DNA from: Mesorhizobium sp. M2D.F.Ca.ET.226.01.1.1
GTDB lineage: Bacteria; Pseudomonadota; Alphaproteobacteria; Rhizobiales; Rhizobiaceae
Direction: 5' to 3'
NCBI RefSeq assembly: GCF_004022705.2
Contig: NZ_RZOY02000009.1
Location: forward strand, 62,001 to 126,000
DNA: 64,000 bases
Numbering within the stretch: position 1 is the first letter of the stretch; every line of letters begins with the position of its first letter. Made by a program: the position numbers and the translations under genes. Below are positions 8,585 through 18,618 of this stretch, piece after piece. The notes beneath the pieces were generated by a model, which did not search any database, was not told the origin of the DNA, and was given only the letters and a program-made list of their open reading frames with translations.

Positions 8585-8633
8585 GAGCATGATCTTTTCC
8601 GAAAACCGGCTCCCACTTTTCGGGATCATGCTC
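8585..8633 (+). repeat. Type B palindromic repeat (CATG hairpin)
   Basis: Arms gagcatgatc (8585-8594) and gatcatgctc (8624-8633) form a perfect 10-bp outer stem, and ccgaaaa/ttttcgg form an inner stem. It matches the copies at 34885, 38415 and 44429. It lies between the divergent dehydrogenase and SH3-protein genes. Confidence 0.9.
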
Positions 8634-8784
8634 TCGAAACCGATCTTGTTGAGACCTCTTTAACCAAGACCGGCGAAACTTGTAGCCAGTCGCGGCATCA
8701 GCCCACTCCTGTAACAAGCGGTGCCGCCGAAGACAAAGAAAAAGGGGCGCTCTTCCCGACGGACCGGCGCCGAAAGGAACGAAA

Positions 8785-9342
8785 GTGTCTGGTTTCGCGT
8801 CGCTTCGCCTGGCCTTCAGCGCGGCCATTCTTGGCGCACTCCTCTGCGCGCCGCAGGCATTCGCGCAGAGCGCGGCCGCACCCGCGCAGACGGTGACGCT
8901 CGGCCCGAGCGGCCTGCCGCTGCCGCGATTCGTCAGCCTGAAGCCGGCCCGCGTCAATTCGCGCGTCGGCCCCGGCGCCAATTATTCGGTCAACTGGATG
9001 TATATGAAGGCCGGGCTGCCGATGGAAATCATCCAGGAATTCGACACCTGGCGGCGCGTGCGCGACGCCGACGGGTCGGAAGGCTGGATCAACCAATCGC
9101 TGCTCTCCGGCCGCCGCACCGCGATCGTCGCACCCTGGCAGCGCGGCAAGGGCGGGCAGGTCAACCTGCTCAACGAACCCGACAAGGACGCCGGTGTCGT
9201 CGCCATCATCGAGCCGGGCGTGATCGGGTCGATCAAGAAATGCGACGGCCAATGGTGCGAAATGACTTTCGACGGCCATACTGGCTGGATGGCCCAGTCT
9301 CAGGTGTGGGGCGCTTACCCCGGCGAGAAATTCAAGAACTAG
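8785..9342 (+). CDS. Secreted bacterial SH3-domain protein
   Basis: A 185-residue exported protein. The first 28 residues form a classical signal peptide ending AFAQ. The rest holds two bacterial SH3-like (SH3_4) repeats: VSLKPARVNSRVGPGANYSVNWMYMKAGLPMEI... and a second one including VNLLNEPDKDAGVVAIIEPGVIG and WCEMTFDGHTGWM. Such domains usually mediate contact with peptidoglycan or other envelope components. The start is GTG 8785 with an AAGGA ribosome site seven bases before. It stands alone; downstream is a double-hairpin repeat. Confidence 0.85.
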   Translation: MSGFASLRLAFSAAILGALLCAPQAFAQSAAAPAQTVTLGPSGLPLPRFVSLKPARVNSRVGPGANYSVNWMYMKAGLPMEIIQEFDTWRRVRDADGSEGWINQSLLSGRRTAIVAPWQRGKGGQVNLLNEPDKDAGVVAIIEPGVIGSIKKCDGQWCEMTFDGHTGWMAQSQVWGAYPGEKFKN

Positions 9343-9390
9343 GCGTGTCGATATCCAGGCGATGCCGGGCTGACCTGAATTCAACATACC

Positions 9391-9493
9391 CTAAAGTGCG
9401 TGGCGATCTTTCAGATTCGCTCCATGCGCTTTAGATTTTTGATTTTGCGCATGTCTTTATCCCGAAACCGGTTCCCACTTTCGGGAGACGTGC
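9391..9493 (+). repeat. Composite type B repeat with two hairpins
   Basis: The first hairpin pairs ctaaagtgcgtggcga (from 9391) with tcgctccatgcgctttag (to 9434) with few mismatches. The second is a diverged type B hairpin with arms gcatgtct (9449-9456) and agacgtgc (9486-9493) and an inner cccgaaa/tttcggg stem. The right edge abuts the TAA stop codon of the DUF4260 gene on the minus strand. Confidence 0.75.
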
Positions 9494-9494
9494 T

Positions 9495-9875
9495 TTAACC
9501 GGCCGTGCGATTGCGGTCGCGACCGATGCGGCCGAGATGCGTATCCTGAAAACCGGTGGGCAGCTTGAGGCCGTAGCCGAGGGCACGGTCGACGGCGATG
9601 TGCGCGATCCAGATCAGCGCCACGGCGGTCGTGACCGGGCCGGCAAGCAACGCGCCCGCGAGCAGAAGGCCGAGCGGGGCAATCAGGATATGCAGGGCGT
9701 TATAGGTGACGGCGCCGAGGCGCGGCCCGGCGAGGTAGCCCAGCATCGACAGGTCCGGCGCCAGGATGAGCAGCACAAACAGCCACCAGGAAAAGCCGGA
9801 CATCGCGTAGCAAACGATGGCCAACGCGGCGACGGTGACCCACTCAAACCGGACGATCAGATCGACGGGCCGCAT
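9495..9875 (-). CDS. DUF4260 family membrane protein
   Basis: A 126-residue protein with about four hydrophobic helices (VTVAALAIVCYAM, WWLFVLLILAPDLSMLGYLAG, YNALHILIAPLGLLLAGALL, TAVALIWIAHIAVDRALGYGL) and the family's conserved D in LAPDLSMLGY, H in NALHILIAP and the C-terminal GLKLPTGFQDTHLGRIGR. The function of DUF4260 proteins is unknown. The ATG at 9875 is preferred over two in-frame GTGs just upstream. It follows irr on the same strand with a ten-base gap and may be co-transcribed. Its TAA stop sits at the edge of the repeat at 9391-9493. Confidence 0.8.
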   Translation of the reverse strand: MRPVDLIVRFEWVTVAALAIVCYAMSGFSWWLFVLLILAPDLSMLGYLAGPRLGAVTYNALHILIAPLGLLLAGALLAGPVTTAVALIWIAHIAVDRALGYGLKLPTGFQDTHLGRIGRDRNRTAG

Positions 9876-9885
9876 CACCACGGGA

Positions 9886-10347
9886 TCAGTCGACGCGCTT
9901 CGGGCGCAGCCTCACGACGATGTCGACATTGGCGATCTCCATGCCTTCCGGCGGTGCCGGCAGGTTGGAGACGGTGACCGGTCCGCTTTCGATGTCGAAA
10001 ATCCGGTTCTCGCCTTCAATGTAGAAGTGATGATGGTCGGAGGTGTTGGTGTCGAAATAGGTTTTCGAACCTTCGACGGCCAGGATCCGCAGCAGGCCGG
10101 CCTGGGTGAACTGATGCAGCGCGTTGTAGACCGTCGCCAGCGAAACCGGCACGCCGGCGGCGATCGCCTCCTCGTGCAGTTCCTCGGCCGAAAGGTGGCG
10201 GTCGCCCTTGGCGAAAAGCAGATCGGCCAGCGCGATGCGCTGGCGCGTCGGCCTCAGGCCGGCTTCGCGAACCCGCTTGTCCACAGCGACATTTTCCTTC
10301 CGGTAGCCCGAATCCATCTTCGCTTCGAAGCTTGTTGCCCAGCCCAT
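9886..10347 (-). CDS. irr: Iron response regulator Irr (Fur superfamily)
   Basis: Irr is the rhizobial Fur-family regulator that reports haem/iron status and binds ICE motifs (TTTAGAA-N3-TTCTAAA). The 153-residue protein has the winged-helix N-domain with GLRPTRQRIALADLLFAKGDRHLS and VPVSLATVYNALHQF, and the haem-related histidine run in SDHHHFYIEGEN (His105-107). The N-terminal haem-regulatory GCPW motif known from Bradyrhizobium is absent, and the protein contains no cysteine. The start is uncertain: ATG 10347 is used, ATG 10317 is the alternative. irr next to fabA is a known rhizobial arrangement, and a matching ICE palindrome occurs at 46026-46046. Confidence 0.92.
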   Translation of the reverse strand: MGWATSFEAKMDSGYRKENVAVDKRVREAGLRPTRQRIALADLLFAKGDRHLSAEELHEEAIAAGVPVSLATVYNALHQFTQAGLLRILAVEGSKTYFDTNTSDHHHFYIEGENRIFDIESGPVTVSNLPAPPEGMEIANVDIVVRLRPKRVD

Positions 10348-10562
10348 CAACAGGTCCAGGATGGCAAAAAGACGTCAAAAGCCAAAACCGGACACCAATC
10401 GACATATATTCTGTAGTCCGAATGCGATCAATAGCGCGCATTGACCCGAGCAGGCGCACGCGTTAAGCGCAAACGCCGGTTTCCGGCCGCAAACAGAGTG
10501 TGTTAGGAAACCACCGACAAGGGCGCCCTGCCGCCCGCGAAGAACACGGGGACGGAAGTTTA

Positions 10563-11078
10563 ATGGCGGATCAAAAGTCCAGCTACGATTACGAGGAACT
10601 GCTTGCCTGCGCCCGCGGCGACCTGTTCGGGCCAGGCAACGCCCAGTTGCCCTACCCGCCGATGCTGATGTTCGACCGCATCACCGAGATCAGCGAGACC
10701 GGCGGCGCTTTCGACAAGGGCTTCATCCGTGCCGAATTCGACATCAAGCCGGACCTGTGGTTTTTCGCCTGCCACTTCATCGGCAATCCGATCATGCCGG
10801 GCTGTCTCGGCCTCGACGCCATGTGGCAGCTGACGGGTTTTTATCTCGGCTGGCTTGGCGAGCCGGGCAAGGGCATGGCGCTTTCGACCGGCGAGGTGAA
10901 GTTCAAGGGCATGGTGACGCCGTCGGTGAAGAAGGTCGAATACGGTGTCGACTTCAAGCGTGTGATGCGTGGCAGACTGGTGCTCGGCATCGCCGACGGC
11001 TGGCTCAAGGCGGATGGCGAACCCATATACGCCGCTACGGATCTGAAGGTCGGCCTGTCCAAGCAGTCGGCCGCCTGA
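10563..11078 (+). CDS. fabA: 3-hydroxydecanoyl-ACP dehydratase/isomerase FabA
   Basis: FabA dehydrates 3-hydroxydecanoyl-ACP and isomerises trans-2- to cis-3-decenoyl-ACP, the branch point to unsaturated fatty acids. The 171-residue protein is full length; the hot-dog active site is visible as His71 in FFACHFIGNPIMPG and Asp85 in CLGLDAMWQ. ATG 10563 (MADQKSSYDYEELL) is taken instead of the upstream in-frame codon at 10500, with a GGAAG site just before it. It is followed by fabB and fabI on the same strand. A weak TTGACC box at 10441 is the only promoter-like element seen upstream. Confidence 0.97.
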   Translation: MADQKSSYDYEELLACARGDLFGPGNAQLPYPPMLMFDRITEISETGGAFDKGFIRAEFDIKPDLWFFACHFIGNPIMPGCLGLDAMWQLTGFYLGWLGEPGKGMALSTGEVKFKGMVTPSVKKVEYGVDFKRVMRGRLVLGIADGWLKADGEPIYAATDLKVGLSKQSAA

Positions 11079-11130
11079 CCGTTTTCGCCACGGCGTCCGC
11101 GTACCCAATGGACGCCAGGTCAGTTTATTT

Positions 11131-11178
11131 GCGTATGATCATGGGCGAAAACCGGCTAGGTTTTCCGCCCGAATACGC
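11131..11178 (+). repeat. Hairpin in the fabA-fabB gap
   Basis: Outer arms gcgtat (11131-11136) and atacgc (11173-11178) enclose an inner stem gggcgaaaacc / ggttttccgccc with one bulge. It contains the gaaaaccgg core of the type B repeats but has different tips. It ends three bases before the GAAGGAG ribosome site of fabB, so a folded transcript would place the hairpin against the fabB initiation region. Confidence 0.6.
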
Positions 11179-11193
11179 CGGAAGGAGTTGCGA

Positions 11194-12414
11194 ATGAGAC
11201 GGGTCGTGGTGACAGGGCTCGGCATTGTGTCGTCGATCGGCAACAATGCCAATGAGGTGCAGAGCTCGCTTTACGATGCAAAATCCGGCATCAGCTTTTC
11301 CAATTCCTTCGCCGAACACGGCTTCCGCTGCCAGGTCTGGGGCGCGCCGACGCTCGATCCGACCGCGATGATCGACCGCCGCGCCATGCGCTTCCTGAGC
11401 CAGGGCGCTGCCTGGAACCACGTCGCCATGGACCAGGCGATCGCCGATGCCGGCTTGGGAGAAAACGACATCACCAATGAGCGCACCGGCATCGTGATGG
11501 GTTCGGGCGGTCCGTCGACGCGCACCATCGTCGAGGCGGCGGAGACCACGATCAAGAACAATAGCCCGAAGCGCATCGGCCCGTTCGCCGTGCCAAAGGC
11601 AATGTCGTCGACGGCCTCGGCCACCCTGGCCACCTGGTTCAAGATCCACGGCGTCAACTATTCGATCTCGTCGGCCTGCTCGACCTCGGCGCATTGCATC
11701 GGCAATGCCTATGAGCTGATCCAGTGGGGCAAGCAGGATGTGATGTTCGCCGGCGGCCACGAGGACCTCGACTGGACGATGTCGGACCTGTTCGACGCCA
11801 TGGGCGCGATGTCGTCGAAGTACAACGACAAGGCATCCACCGCTTCGCGCGCGTATGACGTCAACCGCGATGGTTTCGTCATTGCCGGCGGCGCGGGTGT
11901 GCTGATCCTGGAGGAGTTGGAGCACGCCAAGGCGCGCGGCGCCAAGATCTATGCCGAGATTGTCGGCTACGGCGCGACCTCCGACGGCTACGACATGGTG
12001 GCGCCGTCGGGCGAAGGCGCGGTGCGCTGCATGCGCCAGGCGCTTGCCACCGTCTCGACCCCGGTCGACTACATCAATACCCACGGCACCTCGACACCGG
12101 TCGGCGATTCCAAGGAAATGGGCGCCATCCGCGAGGTGTTCGGCGACAAGATGCCTTACATCACCTCGACCAAGTCGCTCACTGGGCATTCGCTGGGTGC
12201 GGCGGGCGTGCAGGAATCGATCTATTCGATCCTGATGATGCAGGGCGGCTTCATCGGCGAGAGCGCCCATATCGAGGAGCTCGATCCGGAATTCGAGGGC
12301 ATGCCGATCGTACGCAAGCGCATCGACAACGCGAAGATCGACACTGTCCTGTCGAACTCATTCGGGTTTGGCGGCACCAACGCCACGCTGATTTTCCAGC
12401 GCTATTCCGCATAG
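11194..12414 (+). CDS. fabB: 3-oxoacyl-ACP synthase I FabB
   Basis: FabB elongates cis-3-decenoyl-ACP made by FabA and so commits carbon to unsaturated fatty acids. The 406-residue thiolase-fold protein shows the nucleophile Cys162 in SSACSTSAH, His297 in INTHGTSTPVGD, Lys327 and His332 in TKSLTGHSLGAAG, and the C-terminal NSFGFGGTNATLIF. ATG 11194 is preferred to TTG 11188 because GAAGGAG at 11181-11187 is correctly spaced for it. Confidence 0.97.
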   Translation: MRRVVVTGLGIVSSIGNNANEVQSSLYDAKSGISFSNSFAEHGFRCQVWGAPTLDPTAMIDRRAMRFLSQGAAWNHVAMDQAIADAGLGENDITNERTGIVMGSGGPSTRTIVEAAETTIKNNSPKRIGPFAVPKAMSSTASATLATWFKIHGVNYSISSACSTSAHCIGNAYELIQWGKQDVMFAGGHEDLDWTMSDLFDAMGAMSSKYNDKASTASRAYDVNRDGFVIAGGAGVLILEELEHAKARGAKIYAEIVGYGATSDGYDMVAPSGEGAVRCMRQALATVSTPVDYINTHGTSTPVGDSKEMGAIREVFGDKMPYITSTKSLTGHSLGAAGVQESIYSILMMQGGFIGESAHIEELDPEFEGMPIVRKRIDNAKIDTVLSNSFGFGGTNATLIFQRYSA

Positions 12415-12442
12415 GCCAGCGTTTTTATAGGGATTGCCTTTT

Positions 12443-13255
12443 ATGGACGGGTTGATGAAGGGCAAGCGCGGGCTTGTCATGGGCGTCGCCAACGACCACT
12501 CGATTGCCTGGGGCATCGCCAAGAAGCTTTCGGAACATGGGGCGGAGCTGGCTTTCACCTATCAGGGCGATGCCTTCGGGCGGCGGGTCAAGCCGCTGGC
12601 CGAGAAGGTTGGCGCCTCGTTGATCGTGCCCTGCGATGTCGAGGACAGCGCTTCGGTCACCGCGACCTTCGAGACCCTCGGCAAGGCCTGGGGCGAGTTG
12701 GATTTCGTGGTGCACGCCATAGGCTTTTCCGACAAGAACGAGCTCAAGGGCCTCTACGCCGACACCAGCCGCGACAATTTCGTGCGCACCATGGTGATCT
12801 CCTGCTACTCCTTCACCGAGGTCGCCCGCAACGCTGCCGCGCTTATGGGCAATGGCGGCTCGATGATCACGCTCACCTATGCCGGCTCGGTCAGGGTCAT
12901 GCCCAACTACAACGTCATGGGCGTCGCCAAGGCCGGGCTTGAGGCAAGCGTGCGCTATCTTGCCAATGACTACGGCCCGCGCGGCATCAGGGTGAACGGC
13001 ATCTCGGCTGGGCCGGTGCGGACGCTGGCCGGCTCCGGCGTTTCCGACGCTCGCCATATGTTCTCCTACCAGCAGCGCAATTCGCCGCTCAGGCGCACCG
13101 TGACCATCGACGAGGTCGGCGGTTCGGCGCTTTACCTGCTCTCCGATCTGTCATCGGGCGTCACCGGCGAGATCCACTATGTGGATTCCGGCTATCACAT
13201 TGTTTCGATGCCGGCGCTGGAAGAACTGAAGCAGAACGACGGCGGCCGCGAATAG
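12443..13255 (+). CDS. fabI: Enoyl-ACP reductase FabI (NADH)
   Basis: FabI reduces trans-2-enoyl-ACP in the last step of each fatty-acid elongation round. The 270-residue SDR protein has the nucleotide motif GVANDHSIAWG and the FabI-type active site Tyr156-x6-Lys163 (YNVMGVAK), with HAIGFSDK and SAGPVRTLAGSG further along. ATG 12443 is used; a TTG nine bases upstream is in frame but has no better ribosome site. It lies 28 bases after fabB and is probably co-transcribed with it. Confidence 0.95.
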   Translation: MDGLMKGKRGLVMGVANDHSIAWGIAKKLSEHGAELAFTYQGDAFGRRVKPLAEKVGASLIVPCDVEDSASVTATFETLGKAWGELDFVVHAIGFSDKNELKGLYADTSRDNFVRTMVISCYSFTEVARNAAALMGNGGSMITLTYAGSVRVMPNYNVMGVAKAGLEASVRYLANDYGPRGIRVNGISAGPVRTLAGSGVSDARHMFSYQQRNSPLRRTVTIDEVGGSALYLLSDLSSGVTGEIHYVDSGYHIVSMPALEELKQNDGGRE

Positions 13256-13275
13256 TTCGCAAGCGTGCTGGGACG

Positions 13276-13357
13276 GTTCACGGAACAACCGCCCCTTCTG
13301 AGTTTTGTTTTCGTGCAATTCCGGACGGAAACCGCCACGCATTTTTGCTGGAATTGC
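13276..13357 (-). repeat. Type A palindromic repeat, diverged two-part copy
   Basis: The arms gcaattcc (13315-13322) and ggaattgc (13350-13357) form the first hairpin. The adjacent stretch with aaaacaaa and gcggtt on the minus strand aligns with the second half of the complete element at 20211-20312 but its second stem is degraded. It fills the space after fabI. Confidence 0.7.
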
Positions 13358-13448
13358 TTCACGCGCGTTCCGGTAAAATTCGAGGCATTGGCGGAAACTG
13401 ATTTTAAGGAGATATCCGTTATAGGGTTTCCTAACCTAGGGACCTTGC

Positions 13449-15002
13449 ATGTCTGCAGTCAGCAACCCGAAGCGAACACCGCTCTTCCGGCTGATCACCA
13501 TCGCCAGCTCGGGCATGGGCAGTTTCATCCTTGGTTTGTGGGGGCTGCGCTTCGGCTTTGGTGACGGCATGGCCGGCATACCGGCCGAAACGATGGCGGG
13601 CATGATTGCTGCACTCTGCGCCCTTGCCGCTGGGGGCGCCGCGCTGTCGTTCTTTGCGGGCGTCGATGAATCGGTGGCCTATGTCGTTAAGGAAACCCAT
13701 TTCGACAAGCTGACCGGGCTTTTGTCGCGCCAGGCCATGGTCGGCAGGATTGCCGATGCCGCTTCCAGCACGATCCGCACCGGCGAACCCGTGTTCCTGA
13801 TCGACATCGATATCGACCGCTTCAAGCAGATCAACGACGCCATCGGCTACAGCCAGGGCGACGAACTGATCCGCGCCTTCACCACCAGGCTGAAGGAGAA
13901 CATGCCGAAAGATGCCGAGATCGGTCGCATAGGCGCCGGCGAGTTCTGCGTGCTATTGCCCGATCGCGACATCAAGGGATCGATCGAGCGGCTCATCGAA
14001 AAGCTCATCAACGACATGATGGAGCCCTATCAGCTGCAGAGCCATCTGCAGTCGGTCAGCCTGTCGGTCGGCATCGTGGCGATGCCGAAGGACGGCGTCG
14101 ACCCGGTCCTGATCCTGCGGCGCTCGAACCTGGCGCTGCAGAACGCGCGCGCCAGCGGCGTCGGCAACTGGTCCGTCTTCCACGCCGATATGGGCCGCGT
14201 GGCTGACTATCGACAGTGGATCGAGTCGGAACTGAAGACCGCTTTCGACCGTGGCGACTTCAGTCTGCACTATCAGCCGCAGCTCAACCTGCCGAGCGGC
14301 CGCGTCATCGGCTACGAAGCGCTGATCCGCTGGAAGCACCCGGAGCGCGGCATGATCCCGCCGATGGAGTTCATTCCGATCGCCGAGGAAACCGGCATGA
14401 TCAATCCGATCGGCGAATGGGTGCTGCGCAAGGCCTGCAGCGACGCCCGCTACCTGCCTCAGGACTGCTTCGTCGCCGTCAACATCTCGCCGGTCCAGTT
14501 CATGACCAGGGATTTCGTCGGCATCGTGCGCGAAGTGATGGAATCGACCGGCATCAAGCCGTCGCGGCTGGAGCTCGAGGTCACCGAGACGGCGATGATG
14601 CAGGACCGCGACCGCGCCGCGGCGATCCTGGAGCAGCTTGCCAAGATGGGCATTTCCGTGGCCGTCGACGATTTCGGCACGGGCTATTCCAATTTGAGCT
14701 ACCTGATCGACTTCTCATTCGGCAAGCTGAAGATCGACCGGTCCTTCGTCAGCCGCATCGACACCGACTCCAATTCCGGAGCGATCGTTTCGACCATTGT
14801 CGGCCTGTCACGGGCGCTCGGCGTCGGCATCATCGCGGAAGGCGTCGAGACCGAGAACCAGGCCACGCTGCTCAGGGCCGCCGGCTGCGAGGTGGTGCAA
14901 GGCTATCTGTTCGGCCGGCCGGCGCCGCTCAAGGTCGAGTTGGGCGAAGCGCAGCCTGCCTTCGGCGCTCGCGAACCGGCCCGCATCGTCAGCGTGCAGT
15001 AG
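13449..15002 (+). CDS. GGDEF/EAL cyclic-di-GMP protein with degenerate GGDEF site
   Basis: A 517-residue membrane-anchored c-di-GMP protein. Two hydrophobic helices lie at about residues 12-34 and 48-70. A GGDEF domain follows, but its active loop reads GAGEF (residues 162-166), losing the metal/catalytic third acidic position, so cyclase activity is unlikely. The C-terminal EAL domain is intact by motif: YEALIRW (EAL 290-292), EVTE (377-380), DDFGTGYS (407-414), LKID (Lys428), EGVET (464-468) and QGYLFGRP. It is therefore predicted to be a phosphodiesterase, with the GGDEF domain acting as a GTP-sensing or structural module. It is a single gene, convergent with the rsmC-like gene. Confidence 0.93.
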   Translation: MSAVSNPKRTPLFRLITIASSGMGSFILGLWGLRFGFGDGMAGIPAETMAGMIAALCALAAGGAALSFFAGVDESVAYVVKETHFDKLTGLLSRQAMVGRIADAASSTIRTGEPVFLIDIDIDRFKQINDAIGYSQGDELIRAFTTRLKENMPKDAEIGRIGAGEFCVLLPDRDIKGSIERLIEKLINDMMEPYQLQSHLQSVSLSVGIVAMPKDGVDPVLILRRSNLALQNARASGVGNWSVFHADMGRVADYRQWIESELKTAFDRGDFSLHYQPQLNLPSGRVIGYEALIRWKHPERGMIPPMEFIPIAEETGMINPIGEWVLRKACSDARYLPQDCFVAVNISPVQFMTRDFVGIVREVMESTGIKPSRLELEVTETAMMQDRDRAAAILEQLAKMGISVAVDDFGTGYSNLSYLIDFSFGKLKIDRSFVSRIDTDSNSGAIVSTIVGLSRALGVGIIAEGVETENQATLLRAAGCEVVQGYLFGRPAPLKVELGEAQPAFGAREPARIVSVQ

Positions 15003-15022
15003 AGCACCTCGCAACAAGCATT

Positions 15023-16030
15023 TCAGCGGCGCGCCGAAAACACCTTGAACATGTTGTCGCGGGCGATTTCGGCATGGCTGGCAAAGGCCGCGCCCAGTAT
15101 CTGTTCGTAGGGAAGCTGGCGATTGGCGACCATGAACAGTCGGCCGCCCGGTTTCAGTGCCTTCGACGCCGCGCGGATCATGCCGGCGCCGATGCCGGGC
15201 TCGGCCGCGCGGCCGCTGTGGAAGGGCGGGTTCATGACGATCGCGTCGTAGCGCCGGTCGACCGTCTCGGTGAGAAGATCGGTCCAGAAGAAGCGCGGCT
15301 CGATAGCGCCATGGACGTTCAGTTTCGCCGCCTCAAGAGCTTCGAAATCCGCTTCATAGAGATCGAGCGCGGTGACACCGTGCGAGCGCTGCAGGACCTC
15401 CGCCGCCAGGTAACCCCAGCCGGCGCAGAAATCGGCGACGTTGCCTTTCAGATCATTGGGCAGGTTTGCCGCGAGCAATTTCGAGCCGGCGTCGACCCGG
15501 TCGAAAGAGAACATGCCAGGGGTGGTTCTGAAGCCGCCGTCAACGGTCAAGTCGGGGTTGCCGGCGCGCAGCGTCGCAGCCGCCTCCACGCCTGCCCGCC
15601 GGAACCAGAAGACAACGCCGTGATGCTTCGGCAGATGGCCTTCGAGCGGCGCAAGTACGTTGATCCGCTTGCGCAGGCTGTCGATGCCGTCGTCCTTGCC
15701 GCCGGCGACAGCGATCGGCGCGCCCGGCGCAGTGCGCTCGATGGCCTCGGCGATGCGCAACTCATTCTGTCCGCGATGCCGCCCGGCGAGCACGAGCGCC
15801 ATGTCATAGCCCTGCCCTTCCGCCCGCGGCGTCACATTGTGGCCTGCGGCCTGCAAGGCGCGGAAATGCGGCCGGAATCCTTGCACCAGATGCAGCCCCG
15901 CCTCGAAGCCCGTGGGCAGGCGGAAGCCGGGCTCGGCGCCGAGGAAAAGAACACGAGCATCCTTTGGCGGCAGAGGCAGCGCCTCGGCCTCGAAAGGATA
16001 GAACAACGTCTTCAGCGGCTCCGCGGCCAT
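15023..16030 (-). CDS. rsmC: RsmC-like class I SAM-dependent methyltransferase (16S rRNA guanine-N2)
   Basis: RsmC methylates G1207 of 16S rRNA; the related RlmG methylates 23S rRNA. The 335-residue protein has the two-domain layout of this family: an N-terminal SAM-fold-like half without a clear cofactor motif, then a catalytic half with VADFCAGWGYLAAEVL (SAM site) and the catalytic NPPFHSGR. This identifies an N2-guanine methyltransferase of the RsmC/RsmD type, although the exact rRNA position cannot be read from sequence. It is downstream of pnp but separated by a strong terminator. Confidence 0.85.
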   Translation of the reverse strand: MAAEPLKTLFYPFEAEALPLPPKDARVLFLGAEPGFRLPTGFEAGLHLVQGFRPHFRALQAAGHNVTPRAEGQGYDMALVLAGRHRGQNELRIAEAIERTAPGAPIAVAGGKDDGIDSLRKRINVLAPLEGHLPKHHGVVFWFRRAGVEAAATLRAGNPDLTVDGGFRTTPGMFSFDRVDAGSKLLAANLPNDLKGNVADFCAGWGYLAAEVLQRSHGVTALDLYEADFEALEAAKLNVHGAIEPRFFWTDLLTETVDRRYDAIVMNPPFHSGRAAEPGIGAGMIRAASKALKPGGRLFMVANRQLPYEQILGAAFASHAEIARDNMFKVFSARR

Positions 16031-16042
16031 TCATCCACCCTT

Positions 16043-16077
16043 GAAACAAAACGGGCGCGACCTTGCGGCGCGCCCGT
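16043..16077 (-). terminator. Intrinsic terminator of pnp
   Basis: On the minus strand a perfect 9-bp stem (acgggcgcg 16051-16059 with cgcgcccgt 16069-16077) is followed by TTTTGTTT (16043-16050). It lies 23 bases beyond the pnp stop and 13 bases before the rsmC-like start, so rsmC either has its own promoter upstream or depends on readthrough. Confidence 0.88.
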
Positions 16078-16100
16078 CTTGGATTATGCGATCAAGCCGA

Positions 16101-18251
<2,151 letters not shown>

Positions 18252-18579
18252 ATCTTGTCCTTCAAATGCGGAAGGGGCCACGCCGTCTTACCGGTCGCGG
18301 GTTCTCCCTTCGCTGGCTTCCTTCGGGCAGCCACGGGCAAGACAACGGGAAGCTCGATAAAGTCCGGCTCGTGAGCCGAGCGAGCATCCTGCAATCCTGC
18401 CCCATGACCGTCCATGGGCGGCTCCGGATAGCCCTCTGCGGTCCGGAACCCGATCGGCCGGCTGGTCGGCCGGCCTTGCGCTTGACGCCGAAAACCGCTG
18501 TTTCCGGAACGCGTCCTGCGCGGAGGCGAATTTCCTTTTCCAGCATTGCGGCACCGGACCATCCGATGCGCCAATGCGC
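18252..18579 (-). other. Long pnp leader with several inverted repeats
   Basis: No convincing gene is seen here. Short inverted repeats occur, for example cggctc-gt-gagccg around 18363 and ccatg-accgt-ccatgg around 18403. In E. coli the rpsO-pnp leader is cut by RNase III and mediates PNPase autocontrol; the length and fold potential here fit such a role, but this is inference. Confidence 0.35.
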
Positions 18580-18612
18580 GACCGGCGGGCCCCCTTGGAG
18601 AGCCCGCCGGTC
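18580..18612 (-). terminator. Terminator-like hairpin after rpsO
   Basis: A perfect 11-bp GC-rich stem (gaccggcgggc 18580-18590 with gcccgccggtc 18602-18612) lies seven bases after the rpsO stop. No T tract follows on the minus strand, so it may act as an RNA-processing or 3'-end stabilising hairpin rather than a full terminator, allowing readthrough into pnp. Confidence 0.6.
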
Positions 18613-18618
18613 AATTCG

